Below are positions 23,648 through 32,367 of a stretch of DNA of 48,108 bases, piece by piece (the first letter of the stretch is position 1; the number at the start of each line of letters is the position of its first letter). Both the position numbers and the translations under genes were made by a program. The stretch lies in assembly GCA_046046245.1 (NCBI GenBank), contig JBJOKE010000079.1, positions 1 through 48,108 on the forward strand, written 5' to 3'. This DNA comes from UBA4615 sp046046245. Its GTDB lineage: Bacteria; Pseudomonadota; Gammaproteobacteria; Burkholderiales; Burkholderiaceae_E. The notes beneath the pieces are model-generated. The model was not told where the DNA came from and ran no database searches. It worked only from the letters and a program-made list of their open reading frames with translations.

Positions 23648-25384
23648 TCAGGCTTCCCGCAGCCGCTCCAGCCCGCTCCGCACGCGCGTCGGGTCGTCGG
23701 CAGCGAGCAGCCGCGCGACCCGCGCACGCAGCCGTCCCGCGTCGCAGCGCAGGATCTCGCGCTTGACGCGCAGCAGGCTCGCCGGGTGCATCGAGAACGA
23801 GCGCAGGCCCATGCCGATCAGCAGCCGCGTGGCCTCGAGGTCGCCGGCCATCTCGCCGCAGACCGACACCGGCTTGCCGGCGCGTTCGCCGGCGCGGATC
23901 GTCTGCGCGACCAGCTGCAGCACCGCGGGATGGAACGGGTCGTACAGCGACGCGACCGCATGGTCGGCGCGGTCGATCGCGAGCGTGTACTGCACCAGGT
24001 CGTTCGTGCCGATCGAGAGGAAGTCGAGCCGGCGTGCGAAGTACGGCGCGGTCAGCGCGGCCGCCGGCACCTCGATCATCCCGCCCACCGGCACGGGCGG
24101 CATCTCGCGCCCGAGCCGGTCCTTCAGCTGCGCGCGCGCCTGCGCGATCAGCCGCAGCGACTGGTCGACCTCGTGGCCGTGGGCGAGCATCGGGATCAGC
24201 AGCCGCACCGGGCCGTGCTCGGCGGCGCGCAGGATCGCGCGCAGCTGCTCGAGGAAGACGTCGGGCTCGGCGAGGCTGTAGCGGATCGCGCGCTGCCCGA
24301 GCGCCGGGTTCGGCGCGGCCGCGGGTTCGGGTCCGTCCTCGGCACCGTCGAGCGCCTTGTCGGCGCCGATGTCGAGCGTGCGGATGGTGACCGGCCGCCC
24401 CTGCATGCCGCGCACCGCGGCGCGGTAGGACTCGTACTGCTCGTCCTCGCCGGGCAGCTCGGTGCGGTTCATGAACAGGAACTCGGTGCGGAACAGGCCG
24501 ACGCCGGCGGCACCCGCGTCGCGGGCCTGCTCGGCCTCGGCCGGCAGCTCGATGTTCGCGTGCAGCTCGATCGGCACGCCGTCGAGCGTGGCCGAGGGCA
24601 CGTGCACCAGCCGCTCGAGCTGCTTGCGCTCGAGCAGGCCGAGCGCCATCCGGTGCCGGTACTCGTCGAGCACCGCCGCGTCGGGCGCGACCACCAGCAC
24701 GCCGGCCTCGCCGTCGAGCACCAGCCAGTCGTCGTCGCGGACCACCTGGCTGCCGTGCCCCAGGCCCACCACCGCGGGCACGTTCATCGAGCGCGCGAGG
24801 ATCGCGGTGTGCGACGCGGTGCCGCCGAGGTCGATCGCGAAGCCGCCGGCGTGCTTGAGCTGCAGCATGTCCGCCGGCGAGACGTCGTGGGCGACGAAGA
24901 TCAGCGGCACGTCGCCGGCCTGCGCGCGGACCTGGTGCGCGCGGCCGCTGCCGGCCAGCACCTTCAGCACGCGGTCGGCCACCTGCGTGACGTCGCGGCC
25001 GCGCTCGCGCAGGTAGGGGTCGTCGAACTGCTCGAACTGCGCGGCCAGGTGCTCGGCCTGCGACGCGAAGGCCCACTCGGCGTTCTGCCCGTGCGACTCG
25101 ATCGCGACGGTGGCCTGCGGCGCGAGCGACGGGTCGTCGAGGATCATCGCGTGCACGTCGAGCAGCGCCTGCGCCTCGGCGGGCGCATCGGGCGGCAGGT
25201 GCCGGGCGAGTTCGGCGAGCTCGGTGCGAACGGTGGCCACCGCGCGGGCGAGCCGCCCGGTCTCGGCGGCACGCTGGCCGAATTCCACGCGGTAGCGCGG
25301 CACGTCGATCAGCCGCGTCTCGAGCACCACCGCCCGGCCGACGACGATGCCGCCGCCGATGCCGGTCCCGTGCAGGGCGAGCAT
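23648..25384 (-). CDS. ptsI: Phosphoenolpyruvate-protein phosphotransferase (PTS enzyme I)
   Basis: The 578-residue protein transfers phosphate from phosphoenolpyruvate to HPr. The phosphorylated His is in LGGTASHTAILARSMNVPAV (about residue 190). The C-terminal PEP-binding barrel shows GVGLFRTEFLFMNR, IRTLDIGADKAL, IPMLAHGHEVDQ, SIGTNDLVQYTLAIDR and VSVCGEMAGD. Length is normal. It is the last gene of gshA-gshB-EIIA-ptsH-ptsI, 11 bases after ptsH. No sugar permease (EIIB/C/D) occurs in the window; in Burkholderiales this partial PTS is generally regulatory. Confidence 0.95.
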   Translation of the reverse strand: MLALHGTGIGGGIVVGRAVVLETRLIDVPRYRVEFGQRAAETGRLARAVATVRTELAELARHLPPDAPAEAQALLDVHAMILDDPSLAPQATVAIESHGQNAEWAFASQAEHLAAQFEQFDDPYLRERGRDVTQVADRVLKVLAGSGRAHQVRAQAGDVPLIFVAHDVSPADMLQLKHAGGFAIDLGGTASHTAILARSMNVPAVVGLGHGSQVVRDDDWLVLDGEAGVLVVAPDAAVLDEYRHRMALGLLERKQLERLVHVPSATLDGVPIELHANIELPAEAEQARDAGAAGVGLFRTEFLFMNRTELPGEDEQYESYRAAVRGMQGRPVTIRTLDIGADKALDGAEDGPEPAAAPNPALGQRAIRYSLAEPDVFLEQLRAILRAAEHGPVRLLIPMLAHGHEVDQSLRLIAQARAQLKDRLGREMPPVPVGGMIEVPAAALTAPYFARRLDFLSIGTNDLVQYTLAIDRADHAVASLYDPFHPAVLQLVAQTIRAGERAGKPVSVCGEMAGDLEATRLLIGMGLRSFSMHPASLLRVKREILRCDAGRLRARVARLLAADDPTRVRSGLERLREA

Positions 25385-25395
25385 GCCCGCGCCCC

Positions 25396-25689
25396 TCAGC
25401 GGTCCGGCGGATCGGCGGGGGCGGCGCCCTCGCCGAAGCCCGACGCGATCAGCTCGGCGATCGCCGCGAGCGCGGCGTCCTCGTCGGGGCCGTTCGCCTC
25501 GACGGTCAGCACGGCGCCGCGGGCGGCGGCCAGCATCATCACGCCCATGATGCTCTTGCCGTTCACGCGTCGGCTGCCCTTGGTGAGGAACACGTCGGAC
25601 TTGAACCGCGTGGCGGCCTGGGTCAGCGCCGCCGAGGGCCTCGCGTGCAGCCCGAGCCGGTTCACGATGGTCGCCTGGATCTGCTTCAC
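25396..25689 (-). CDS. ptsH: Phosphocarrier protein HPr
   Basis: The 97-residue protein starts at a GTG that overlaps the EIIA stop (GTGA). His15 in NRLGLHARPSAAL is the phosphorylation site used by enzyme I, and Ser46 in NGKSIMGVMML is the site that HPr kinase modifies. Residues 86-97 (FGEGAAPADPPDR) form a longer acidic and proline-rich tail than in enteric HPr. It relays phosphate from enzyme I to the EIIA encoded just upstream. Confidence 0.95.
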   Translation of the reverse strand: MKQIQATIVNRLGLHARPSAALTQAATRFKSDVFLTKGSRRVNGKSIMGVMMLAAARGAVLTVEANGPDEDAALAAIAELIASGFGEGAAPADPPDR

Positions 25690-26093
25690 GCCTCGTCTCC
25701 GTCGCCGTGCGCGGGAATCGGCAGGATGGTGTCGCGCACGCCCTCGAGCAGCTTCGCGACCACCTCGTCGAGCGGGCCGCGCCGCTGGGTGAGCGCCTTG
25801 ACCAGCAGCGGCAGGTTCACGCCGGCGATCACGACGATGCGATCGGGCTCGGCGAGCCGCGTCGCGATCCGCGCCGGCGTCGCGCCGAACAGGTCGGTCA
25901 GCACGATCACGCCCGAGCCGTCGTTGATCCGCTTGAGCAGCTCGCGCGCGGCGCACAGCGCCTGGTCGGGGTCCTCGTCGGGAATCACGTCGAGCGCCGC
26001 GAGCTGCGGCGGCATCCGCCCGAAGATGTGCCGCGTGCAGTGGATCAGCGCCGTGCCGAGCGGCTCGTGCGAGACGACGAGGATGCCGATCAT
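25686..26093 (-). CDS. PTS EIIA component, mannose/fructose (AgaF/ManX) type
   Basis: The 135-residue protein is a lone EIIA of the mannose family. IGILVVSHEPLGTAL contains the phosphorylated His9, and VIVLTDLFGATPARIATRL and VVIAGVNLPLLVKAL are the usual second and third blocks. No EIIB, EIIC or EIID accompanies it, so a regulatory role is more likely than sugar uptake. Both ends overlap neighbours by four bases: ATGA with gshB upstream and GTGA with ptsH downstream, so translation of this block is tightly linked. Confidence 0.92.
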   Translation of the reverse strand: MIGILVVSHEPLGTALIHCTRHIFGRMPPQLAALDVIPDEDPDQALCAARELLKRINDGSGVIVLTDLFGATPARIATRLAEPDRIVVIAGVNLPLLVKALTQRRGPLDEVVAKLLEGVRDTILPIPAHGDGDEA

Positions 26094-27064
26094 CGCGGCC
26101 TCGCCACCTCGCCCTCGAGGCACTCGACGTACAGCGTCGCGACGTCGAAGCCGGTCTGCTCCATGATCTCGCGGAAGCAGGTCGGGCTGGTGACGTTGAC
26201 CTCGGTCAGGCAGTCGCCGATGACGTCGAGCCCGACGAGGAAGAGACCGCGTGCCGACAGCCTCGGCGCGAGCGCCTCGGCGATCTCGCGGTCCCGCGAC
26301 GACAGCGGCTGCGCGCGCCCGGTGCCGCCGGCGGCGAGGTTGCCGCGCGACTCGCCGAGCTTCGGGATCCGGGCGAGCGCGTAGGGCACGACCTGCCCGC
26401 CGATCAGCAGCACGCGCTTGTCGCCGTCGGTGATCTGCGGCAGGTAGCGCTGCGCCATCACGCTGCGCGCGCCGAACTGGTTCATCGTCTCGACGATCAC
26501 CGACAGGTTCGGGTCGCCGGCGCGCGCGCGGAAGATCGACGCGCCGCCCATGCCGTCGAGGAGCTTGAAGACCGCCTCGCCGTGACGCTGCACGAAGGCG
26601 CGCAGCCGCGCGGGATCGCGGGTGACGATGGTGTCGGCGGTGAACTGCGGGAACTCGGCGATCGCGTACTTCTCGCTGTGGTCGCGGATCGCGCGGGGGT
26701 CGTTGAAGACCCGCGCCCCCTCGCGGACCGCGTGCTCGAGCAGGTAGGTGCTGTAGACGTACTCGAGGTCGAAGGGCGGGTCCTTGCGCATCAGCACCGC
26801 GTCGAAGGTCGACAGGCGCTCGGCGCGCGGCTCGCCGAGCCGCCACCAGCCGTGGGGATCGTGGCCGGGTTCGCCGAGCTGCGGACCGACGAGCTCGAGC
26901 GGCTGCGCGTCGGCCCAGGCGTGGCCGCCCTCGAGCCACAGGCCGCCCTGCTCGACGAAGGCGAGCGTGTGGCCGCGCGAGGCGGCCGCGACCAGGATCG
27001 CGTAGGTCGAGTCCTTGTAGGTCTTGAAGGACGCGATGGGGTCGGCGACGATCAGGATGCGCAT
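26090..27064 (-). CDS. gshB: Glutathione synthetase
   Basis: The 324-residue ATP-grasp enzyme joins gamma-glutamylcysteine and glycine. It starts MRILIVADPIASFKTYKDST, then VLMRKDPPFDLEYVYSTYLL, the ATP-grasp lysine region AVFKLLDGMGGASIFR, LPQITDGDKRVLLIGGQVVP, and GLDVIGDCLTEVNVTSPTCF with the metal-binding Glu/Asn. Length and motif order are those of proteobacterial GshB. It lies 40 bases after gshA and overlaps the EIIA gene as ATGA. Confidence 0.96.
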   Translation of the reverse strand: MRILIVADPIASFKTYKDSTYAILVAAASRGHTLAFVEQGGLWLEGGHAWADAQPLELVGPQLGEPGHDPHGWWRLGEPRAERLSTFDAVLMRKDPPFDLEYVYSTYLLEHAVREGARVFNDPRAIRDHSEKYAIAEFPQFTADTIVTRDPARLRAFVQRHGEAVFKLLDGMGGASIFRARAGDPNLSVIVETMNQFGARSVMAQRYLPQITDGDKRVLLIGGQVVPYALARIPKLGESRGNLAAGGTGRAQPLSSRDREIAEALAPRLSARGLFLVGLDVIGDCLTEVNVTSPTCFREIMEQTGFDVATLYVECLEGEVARPR

Positions 27065-27104
27065 CGCGGCGGCTCGCTCGTTCTTCGGGATCGGAGCCGC
27101 GGCC

Positions 27105-28397
27105 TCAGCCGAAGCGGGTCGGGTCGGGGTCGGTACGCTCGAGCTCGAGCGAGGCCGCCAGCAGCGCCAGCCGCGCGACCACGCCGTAGGCGTAGAAGCG
27201 GTTCGGCGCGCACTCCGGCGTGCCCGCCACGTCGGGCAGGTTGCACGGCGCGGCGAAGGGCAGCGGCACGAAGCGCGAGCCCGGGGCGTTCAGGTTCTCG
27301 TCGCGGCCGCGCTCGCCGTGGACGCGGTAGAAGCCGCCGACCACGTACTTGTCGACCATGTAGACGACCGGCTCCGCGACCCCGTTGTCGACCGTCTCGA
27401 TCGTGGGCACGCCTTCCTGGACGATCACCTCGGAGACCTCGAGACCCTCCTTCACCACGGCCATCTTGTTGCGCTGGCGGCGGTTCAGGTTCTGGACCTC
27501 GGCGGCGTCCTTCACCGACATGATGCCCATGCCGTAGGTGCCGGCATCGGCCTTCACGATCACGAACGGCGTCTGCTCGATCCCGTACTCGCGGTACTTG
27601 ACGCGGATGCGCTTGAGCGTCGCGTCGACCGCCTGCGCGAGAGCCTCCTCGCCCTCGCGGGCCTGGAAGTCCACCTTCGAGACGCCGGTGAAGTACGGGT
27701 TCAGCAGCCAGGGATCGGCGCCGATCTCCTTGGCGAAGCGCCGGGCGACGTCGTCGTACGCGGCGAAGTGGTTCGTCTTGCGGCGCACCGCCCAGCCGGC
27801 GTGCAGCGGCGGCAGCAGGATCTGGCCCTGCAGGTCCTTCAGGATCTCGGGGATGCCGGCCGACAGGTCGTTGTTCAGCAGGATCGCGCAGGGATCGAAG
27901 CCGTCGAGCCCCACCCGGCCGCCGGCGCGGACCAGCGGCTCGACCGTGAGCGCCTGGCCGTCGGGCAGCTCGAAGCGGGTGGGCGCCGTGATCTCGGGGT
28001 TCAGCGAGCCCAGCCGCACCGTGAGCCCCGTCTGCCGCAGCAGCGCCGCGATCCGCAGCACGTTCGTCAGGTAGTAGGTGTTGCGGGTGTGGTTCTCGGG
28101 GATCAGCAGCAGGTTCTTCGCGTCGGGGCAGTATTTCTCGATCGCGACGGTGGCCGCCTGCACCGCCAGCGGCAGCGCCTCGGCCGACAGGTTGTTGAAG
28201 CCGCCGGGGTAGAGGTTGGTGTCCACCGGCGCGAGCTTGAAGCCCGCGTTGCGCAGGTCGGTCGAGCAGTAGAACGGCGGGGTGTGCTCCTGCCACTCGA
28301 GACGGAACCAGCGCTCGATGCGCGGCGTGGCGTCGAGGAGGGTGCGCTCGAGCTCCAGCAGCGGGCCGGTCAGCGACGTGACGAAATGGGGAACCAT
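27105..28397 (-). CDS. gshA: Glutamate-cysteine ligase, proteobacterial GshA type
   Basis: The 430-residue protein matches the GshA form found in beta-proteobacteria and relatives (TIGR02049-like, from memory), which is distinct from E. coli GshA. Landmarks are FYCSTDLRNAGFKLAPVDTN, LIPENHTRNTYYLTNV, TPFVIVKADAGTYGMGIMSV and MVDKYVVGGFYRVHGERGRD. It makes gamma-glutamylcysteine from glutamate and cysteine using ATP. I start at MVPHFVTSLTGPLLELE; the frame could extend 35 codons upstream, but that stretch is Arg/Pro-rich and does not look like the family. It heads the gshA-gshB-EIIA-ptsH-ptsI run. Confidence 0.93.
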   Translation of the reverse strand: MVPHFVTSLTGPLLELERTLLDATPRIERWFRLEWQEHTPPFYCSTDLRNAGFKLAPVDTNLYPGGFNNLSAEALPLAVQAATVAIEKYCPDAKNLLLIPENHTRNTYYLTNVLRIAALLRQTGLTVRLGSLNPEITAPTRFELPDGQALTVEPLVRAGGRVGLDGFDPCAILLNNDLSAGIPEILKDLQGQILLPPLHAGWAVRRKTNHFAAYDDVARRFAKEIGADPWLLNPYFTGVSKVDFQAREGEEALAQAVDATLKRIRVKYREYGIEQTPFVIVKADAGTYGMGIMSVKDAAEVQNLNRRQRNKMAVVKEGLEVSEVIVQEGVPTIETVDNGVAEPVVYMVDKYVVGGFYRVHGERGRDENLNAPGSRFVPLPFAAPCNLPDVAGTPECAPNRFYAYGVVARLALLAASLELERTDPDPTRFG

Positions 28398-28540
28398 GGG
28401 CGTGGGGGCGTCCTCGGGCGGCCATTGTAGCCCCCTGGCGCGAGGCACCGCTGCCGGCCAGGGGGCCAGCCGCCTCCCGGCGGATTCACGCTCCAGGCGC
28501 ACCCGTGCGCGGCGAGCATGCCGCGCCCGTTCGCCCGGCG

Positions 28541-28575
28541 GCGAGCGGTGCTCGCTCGCGGAGCAGTGCTCCGCG
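28541..28575 (-). terminator. Two adjacent hairpins between purU and gshA
   Basis: GCGAGC-GGT-GCTCGC (28541-28555) is followed by a perfect 9-base dyad, CGCGGAGCA (28557-28565) with TGCTCCGCG (28567-28575). They start 15 bases past the purU stop on the minus strand. No T tract follows, so a terminator role is inferred from place and stability. Confidence 0.4.
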
Positions 28576-28589
28576 CCCCGGGCTCACCG

Positions 28590-29450
28590 TCACCGGAACA
28601 CGACGGTCCGGTGCCCGTTCAGCAGCACCCGGTCCTCCAGGTGGTAGCGCAGCGCGCGCGCCAGCACCGACTTCTCGACGTCCCGCCCGTAGCGGATCAG
28701 GTCGTCGACGGTGTCGTCGTGCTCCACCCGGACCACGTCCTGCTCGATGATCGGGCCCTCGTCGAGGTCGGCGGTCACGTAGTGGCTGGTCGCGCCGATC
28801 AGCTTCACGCCGCGCTCGAAGGCGCGGTGGTAGGGCTTCGCCCCGACGAAGGACGGCAGGAAGCTGTGGTGGATGTTGATCACCCGGCCGGGATAGCGCT
28901 CGCAGAGGTCGGGCGGCAGGATCTGCATGTAGCGGGCGAGGACCACGGTGTCGATGTCGTGCTCGCGCAGCAGGCGCTCGACCGCGGCGAAGGCCGCCGG
29001 CTTGGTCTCGGGCGTGACCGGCACGTGGTGGAACGGAATGCCGTGGACCTCGACGTCGCGCCGCAGGTCGTCGTGGTTCGCGATCACGCAGGGGATCGCG
29101 CAGCGCAGCTCGCCGGCGCGCCAGCGGTACAGCAGGTCGATCAGGCAGTGATCGAGCTTGCTGACCAGGATCGCCACCCGCCGCGGCTCGGCCGAGTCGG
29201 ACAGCCGCCAGTTCATCGAGAAGCGCTCGGCGATCGGCGCGAAGCCGGCCGCGAACGCCTCGCGCCCCTCGGGCAGCGACGACGCGAGGATCTCGTTGCG
29301 CATGAAGAAGCGCTGCGTGTCGCGGTCGGCGTGGTGGTTCGCCTCCAGGATCCAGCCGCCGCGCTCGGCGATGAAGCGGGACACCTCGGCGACGATGCCC
29401 ACGCGGTCGGGGCAGTCGATGGTCAGCGTGTAGTGGCGTTCGGAGAGCAT
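28590..29450 (-). CDS. purU: Formyltetrahydrofolate deformylase
   Basis: The 286-residue protein hydrolyses 10-formyltetrahydrofolate to formate and tetrahydrofolate and so supplies formate or balances one-carbon pools. The N-terminal ACT domain (YTLTIDCPDRVGIVAEVSRF) is followed by the formyltransferase fold, with VLARYMQILPPDLCERYPGR, NIHHSFLPSFVGAKPYHRAF and GATSHYVTADLDEGPIIEQ. The His in NIHHS and the Asp in DLDEG are the conserved active-site residues of the formyl hydrolase/transferase fold. Length is typical. It is the first gene of the minus-strand run and shares its upstream region with a lipoprotein gene. Confidence 0.95.
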   Translation of the reverse strand: MLSERHYTLTIDCPDRVGIVAEVSRFIAERGGWILEANHHADRDTQRFFMRNEILASSLPEGREAFAAGFAPIAERFSMNWRLSDSAEPRRVAILVSKLDHCLIDLLYRWRAGELRCAIPCVIANHDDLRRDVEVHGIPFHHVPVTPETKPAAFAAVERLLREHDIDTVVLARYMQILPPDLCERYPGRVINIHHSFLPSFVGAKPYHRAFERGVKLIGATSHYVTADLDEGPIIEQDVVRVEHDDTVDDLIRYGRDVEKSVLARALRYHLEDRVLLNGHRTVVFR

Positions 29451-29519
29451 CGGCGGATTATGGCCGAGGTGGGGGCCCGCCGGCGCGACGGCCCCGCACG
29501 GCCTTCGCGCCGTGCCCGC

Positions 29520-29533
29520 TTGATCCGGGTCAA
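29520..29533. promoter_or_regulatory. FNR/ANR-like box 1
   Basis: TTGATCCGGGTCAA matches the FNR/ANR consensus TTGAT-N4-ATCAA in nine of ten fixed positions. It lies between divergent purU (start 29450) and the lipoprotein gene (start 29660). If used as a class II activator site toward purU it would place the start near 29485. Confidence 0.5.
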
Positions 29534-29560
29534 GCGCGGACGCGCAGGGTCGCGGCGTGC

Positions 29561-29574
29561 TTGAGCCGCGTCAA
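29561..29574. promoter_or_regulatory. FNR/ANR-like box 2
   Basis: TTGAGCCGCGTCAA matches eight of ten fixed positions of the same consensus. Its centre is 41 bases from that of box 1 and 92 bases before the lipoprotein start. The pairing makes a chance match less likely than for either site alone. Confidence 0.4.
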
Positions 29575-29659
29575 GGGTGTGCACGCGCCCCGGCGGCACG
29601 CTGTGCGCACGGCCTCGCCGAGGCCCGTCCCACCCCCACGACTCCCCGGAGATCCGCCC

Positions 29660-30316
29660 ATGCGCGCCATGTCCCCTGCCCTGCGTCGCACCCTCGTGCT
29701 CGCCCCCCTGGCCGCCGGCCTGCTCGCCGCGGGCGGCTGCGCGGTCGCGCCGGCCACGCCGAGCGCGACCTACACGCCGCCGGCGGACGGCGCGACCTTC
29801 GTCTATCGCGTCACCAGCACCGGCAGCTACGGCAACGGCGTGACGGAGATCGCGATGCGCCTCGACCGCACGACCTTCGAAGGCCGCGACGCGGTCCGGT
29901 TCACGTTCCCGGGCGGCAGCACGGTGAACGAGCGCGCCACCTCGGCGGTGATCGCCATCTTCGACGCGCAGGGCCGGACGACGATGCGCTACGACCCGCC
30001 GCTCGGCTATCCGTGGCCCCTCGCATCCGGCAAGACGGCGACGCAGGAGATCCGTCTCGCCGCCGGCCCGTCGCAGACCGCCATGCCGATGACGGCGAAC
30101 TGGAAGGTCGAGGGCGCCGAGGACGTCACCGTTCCGGCCGGCGTATTCCGCGCGTGGCGCGTCACGCTCGTCGACTCGTTCGGCTTCCGGCAGACCAGCT
30201 GGTCGGTCCCCGATGCGCTGGGCATGTTCGCGCGCCGGGAATCCGTGCGCGCCGCCGGTCATCCGCAGGGCCCGGGCTCGCAGACGATGGAGCTCGTCAG
30301 CGGCCCGCGCCGCTGA
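29660..30316 (+). CDS. Lipoprotein of unknown function
   Basis: The 218-residue product starts MRAMSPALRRTLVLAPLAAG, a basic lead plus hydrophobic core, and reaches LLAAGGC, a lipobox-like site with Cys about residue 27, so it is probably a lipid-anchored envelope protein. After a Pro/Thr linker the rest is beta-rich (TFVYRVTSTGSYGNGVTEIA and NWKVEGAEDVTVPAGVFRAW). I do not recognise the domain. A GGAG motif stands before the ATG. Two FNR/ANR-like boxes lie upstream, so oxygen-dependent control is possible. It converges on amtB. Confidence 0.7.
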   Translation: MRAMSPALRRTLVLAPLAAGLLAAGGCAVAPATPSATYTPPADGATFVYRVTSTGSYGNGVTEIAMRLDRTTFEGRDAVRFTFPGGSTVNERATSAVIAIFDAQGRTTMRYDPPLGYPWPLASGKTATQEIRLAAGPSQTAMPMTANWKVEGAEDVTVPAGVFRAWRVTLVDSFGFRQTSWSVPDALGMFARRESVRAAGHPQGPGSQTMELVSGPRR

Positions 30317-30324
30317 GCGCGGCC

Positions 30325-30354
30325 AAGAAAAACGCGCCGGGCATGCCCGGCGCG
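30325..30354 (-). terminator. Intrinsic terminator of amtB
   Basis: A perfect 10-base stem, CGCGCCGGGC (30333-30342) with GCCCGGCGCG (30345-30354), is followed on the minus strand by TTTTTCTT. It is 44 bases past the amtB stop. The plus side lacks a T tract, so it serves the minus strand. Confidence 0.9.
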
Positions 30355-30397
30355 AACGAGTCCAGAAACGAGAGGAGAAAGGGGATCCGGATGCGGA

Positions 30398-31936
30398 TCA
30401 GGAGTGGTAGGCCGACTCGCCGTGCGAGGTGATGTCGAGGCCTTCGCGCTCCTCGTCCTCGGCCACGCGCAGGCCGACGATCAGGTCGACGAGCTTGAAG
30501 GCGACGAACGAGACCACGCCCGACCAGACGATCGTGACCAGCACGCCCTGCAGCTGGATCCAGACCTGTCCGGCGATCGAATAGTCCGGGTTCACGGCGT
30601 TCTGCACGTAGTCGAACACGCCGGTGCCGCCGAGCGAAGGCGCCGCGAACACGCCGGTCAGCAGCGCGCCCAGGATGCCGCCCACGCCGTGGACGCCGAA
30701 CACGTCGAGCGAGTCGTCCGCGCCGAGCATCCGCTTCAGGCCGTTCACGCCCCACAGGCAGACGATGCCCGCGATCAGGCCGATCACCAGCGAGCCCATC
30801 GGGCCGACGAAGCCGCAGGCCGGCGTGATGGCGACCAGGCCGGCCACCGCACCCGAGGCGGCGCCCAGGCCGGAGGGCTTGCCCTTGCTCATCCACTCGG
30901 CGAACGTCCAGGAGACGACGGCCGCGGCCGTGGCGAGCAGCGTGTTGATGAAGGCGAGCGCCGCGGTGCCGGTGGCCTCGAGGTTCGAGCCGGCGTTGAA
31001 GCCGAACCAGCCCACCCACAGCATCGCCGCGCCGACCATCGTGAACGCCAGCGAATGCGGCGCCATCGACTCGCGGCCGTAGCCGACGCGCTTGCCGAGC
31101 ATGTACGCGCCCACCAGGCCCGCGATGCCGGCGTTGATGTGCACCACGGTGCCACCCGCGAAGTCGAGCGCGCCCTTGGCCCACAGCCAGCCCGCGTTGG
31201 CGGTCACCGCCTCGAGCGTCTTGGCGTCGGTGATCGCGTCCGGGCCGTCCCAGTACCAGACCATGTGCGCGATCGGGATGTACGAGAACGTGAACCAGAT
31301 GACCGTGAACAGCAGCACCGCCGAGAACTTGATGCGTTCGGCGAAGGAGCCGACGATCAGCGCGCAGGTGATGCCGGCGAAGGTCGCCTGGAAGGCGGCG
31401 AAGATCAGTTCGGGGATGTACACGCCCTTGCTGAAGGTGGCCGCCACCGACTCGACGGTGATGCCCTTCAGGAACAGCTTGTCGAAGCCGCCGTAGAAGG
31501 CACCTGCGCCGCCGAAGGTCAGCGAATAGCCGTACAGGCCCCAGAGCACGACGACGAGCGAGAACACGCCCATCACCTGCATCAGCACCGACAGCATGTT
31601 CTTCGTGCGCACCAGGCCGCCGTAGAACAGCGCGAGGCCGGGCACCGTCATCATGATCACCAGCAGCGTCGCGACGATCATCCAGGCGGTGTCGCCCTTG
31701 TTGGGCACCGGCGGCGCGGCGGCGGCGGGCGCCTCGTCCTTCTTCGCCTCGGCGGCGGGTGCGGCCTCGGCCTTGGCCGGTGCGGCCTCGTCCTTCTTCG
31801 CGTCCGCCTGCGCGAGCAGGACGACAGGGGCGGCTTTCGCCGCGGGCGTGGTGCCGGTGTCGGCGGCGTGCGCGCCGAGCCACGGCGCGAAGCTCAGCGC
31901 TGCGACCAGCGCGAGCGATCGTGCGAAGCGGTTCAT
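30398..31936 (-). CDS. amtB: Ammonium transporter AmtB
   Basis: The 512-residue protein is an Amt/Rh-family inner-membrane ammonium channel. A signal peptide (MNRFARSLALVAALSFAPWL, cleaved near AHAAD) and a 50-residue Ala/Lys/Asp/Glu linker with two AKKDEA units come before helix 1 (WMIVATLLVIMMTVPGLALF). The pore twin histidines are in GGTVVHINAGIAG and DVFGVHGVGGILG, and the Phe gate segment is ELIFAAFQATFAGITCA. The C-terminal tail LRVAEDEEREGLDITSHGES is the GlnK-binding element. It is the last gene of torF-glnK-amtB, 34 bases after glnK, and a strong terminator follows. Confidence 0.96.
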   Translation of the reverse strand: MNRFARSLALVAALSFAPWLGAHAADTGTTPAAKAAPVVLLAQADAKKDEAAPAKAEAAPAAEAKKDEAPAAAAPPVPNKGDTAWMIVATLLVIMMTVPGLALFYGGLVRTKNMLSVLMQVMGVFSLVVVLWGLYGYSLTFGGAGAFYGGFDKLFLKGITVESVAATFSKGVYIPELIFAAFQATFAGITCALIVGSFAERIKFSAVLLFTVIWFTFSYIPIAHMVWYWDGPDAITDAKTLEAVTANAGWLWAKGALDFAGGTVVHINAGIAGLVGAYMLGKRVGYGRESMAPHSLAFTMVGAAMLWVGWFGFNAGSNLEATGTAALAFINTLLATAAAVVSWTFAEWMSKGKPSGLGAASGAVAGLVAITPACGFVGPMGSLVIGLIAGIVCLWGVNGLKRMLGADDSLDVFGVHGVGGILGALLTGVFAAPSLGGTGVFDYVQNAVNPDYSIAGQVWIQLQGVLVTIVWSGVVSFVAFKLVDLIVGLRVAEDEEREGLDITSHGESAYHS

Positions 31937-31970
31937 GCTGTCAGGTCCTCTTGTACGTGGATTCTTTCGG

Positions 31971-32309
31971 TCAGAGCGCGTCGCCGCCCGTCTCGCCGGT
32001 GCGGATCCGGATCACCTGCTCGAGGTCGTAGACGAAGATCTTCCCGTCGCCGATCTTCCCGGTGCGCGCGGCGCCTTCGATCGCCTCGATCGCGCGTTCG
32101 ACGAGGTCTGCGGCGACCGCCGCCTCGATCTTCACCTTGGGCAGGAAGTCGACGACGTACTCGGCCCCCCGATACAGCTCGGTGTGGCCCTTCTGCCGGC
32201 CGAAGCCCTTGACCTCGGTGACGGTGATGCCCTGCACGCCGATGCCCGACAGGGCTTCCCGGACCTCGTCGAGCTTGAAGGGCTTGATGATGGCGGTGAT
32301 CAGTTTCAT
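31971..32309 (-). CDS. glnK: Nitrogen regulatory protein P-II (GlnK)
   Basis: The 112-residue protein is a canonical P-II signal protein. The T-loop holds Tyr51 in GHTELYRGAEYVVDFLPK, the uridylylation site, and GKIGDGKIFVYDLEQVIRIR is the C-terminal signature. It senses 2-oxoglutarate and ATP/ADP and blocks AmtB when nitrogen is plentiful. Its place between torF and amtB, behind a sigma-54 promoter, marks it as GlnK rather than a constitutive GlnB. Confidence 0.96.
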   Translation of the reverse strand: MKLITAIIKPFKLDEVREALSGIGVQGITVTEVKGFGRQKGHTELYRGAEYVVDFLPKVKIEAAVAADLVERAIEAIEGAARTGKIGDGKIFVYDLEQVIRIRTGETGGDAL

Positions 32310-32367
32310 GGCTGGGTTCCTGCGCTCTTGGCCGTGCGCGGGGCCTCGCGGCCCCGCGCCGGAATCA

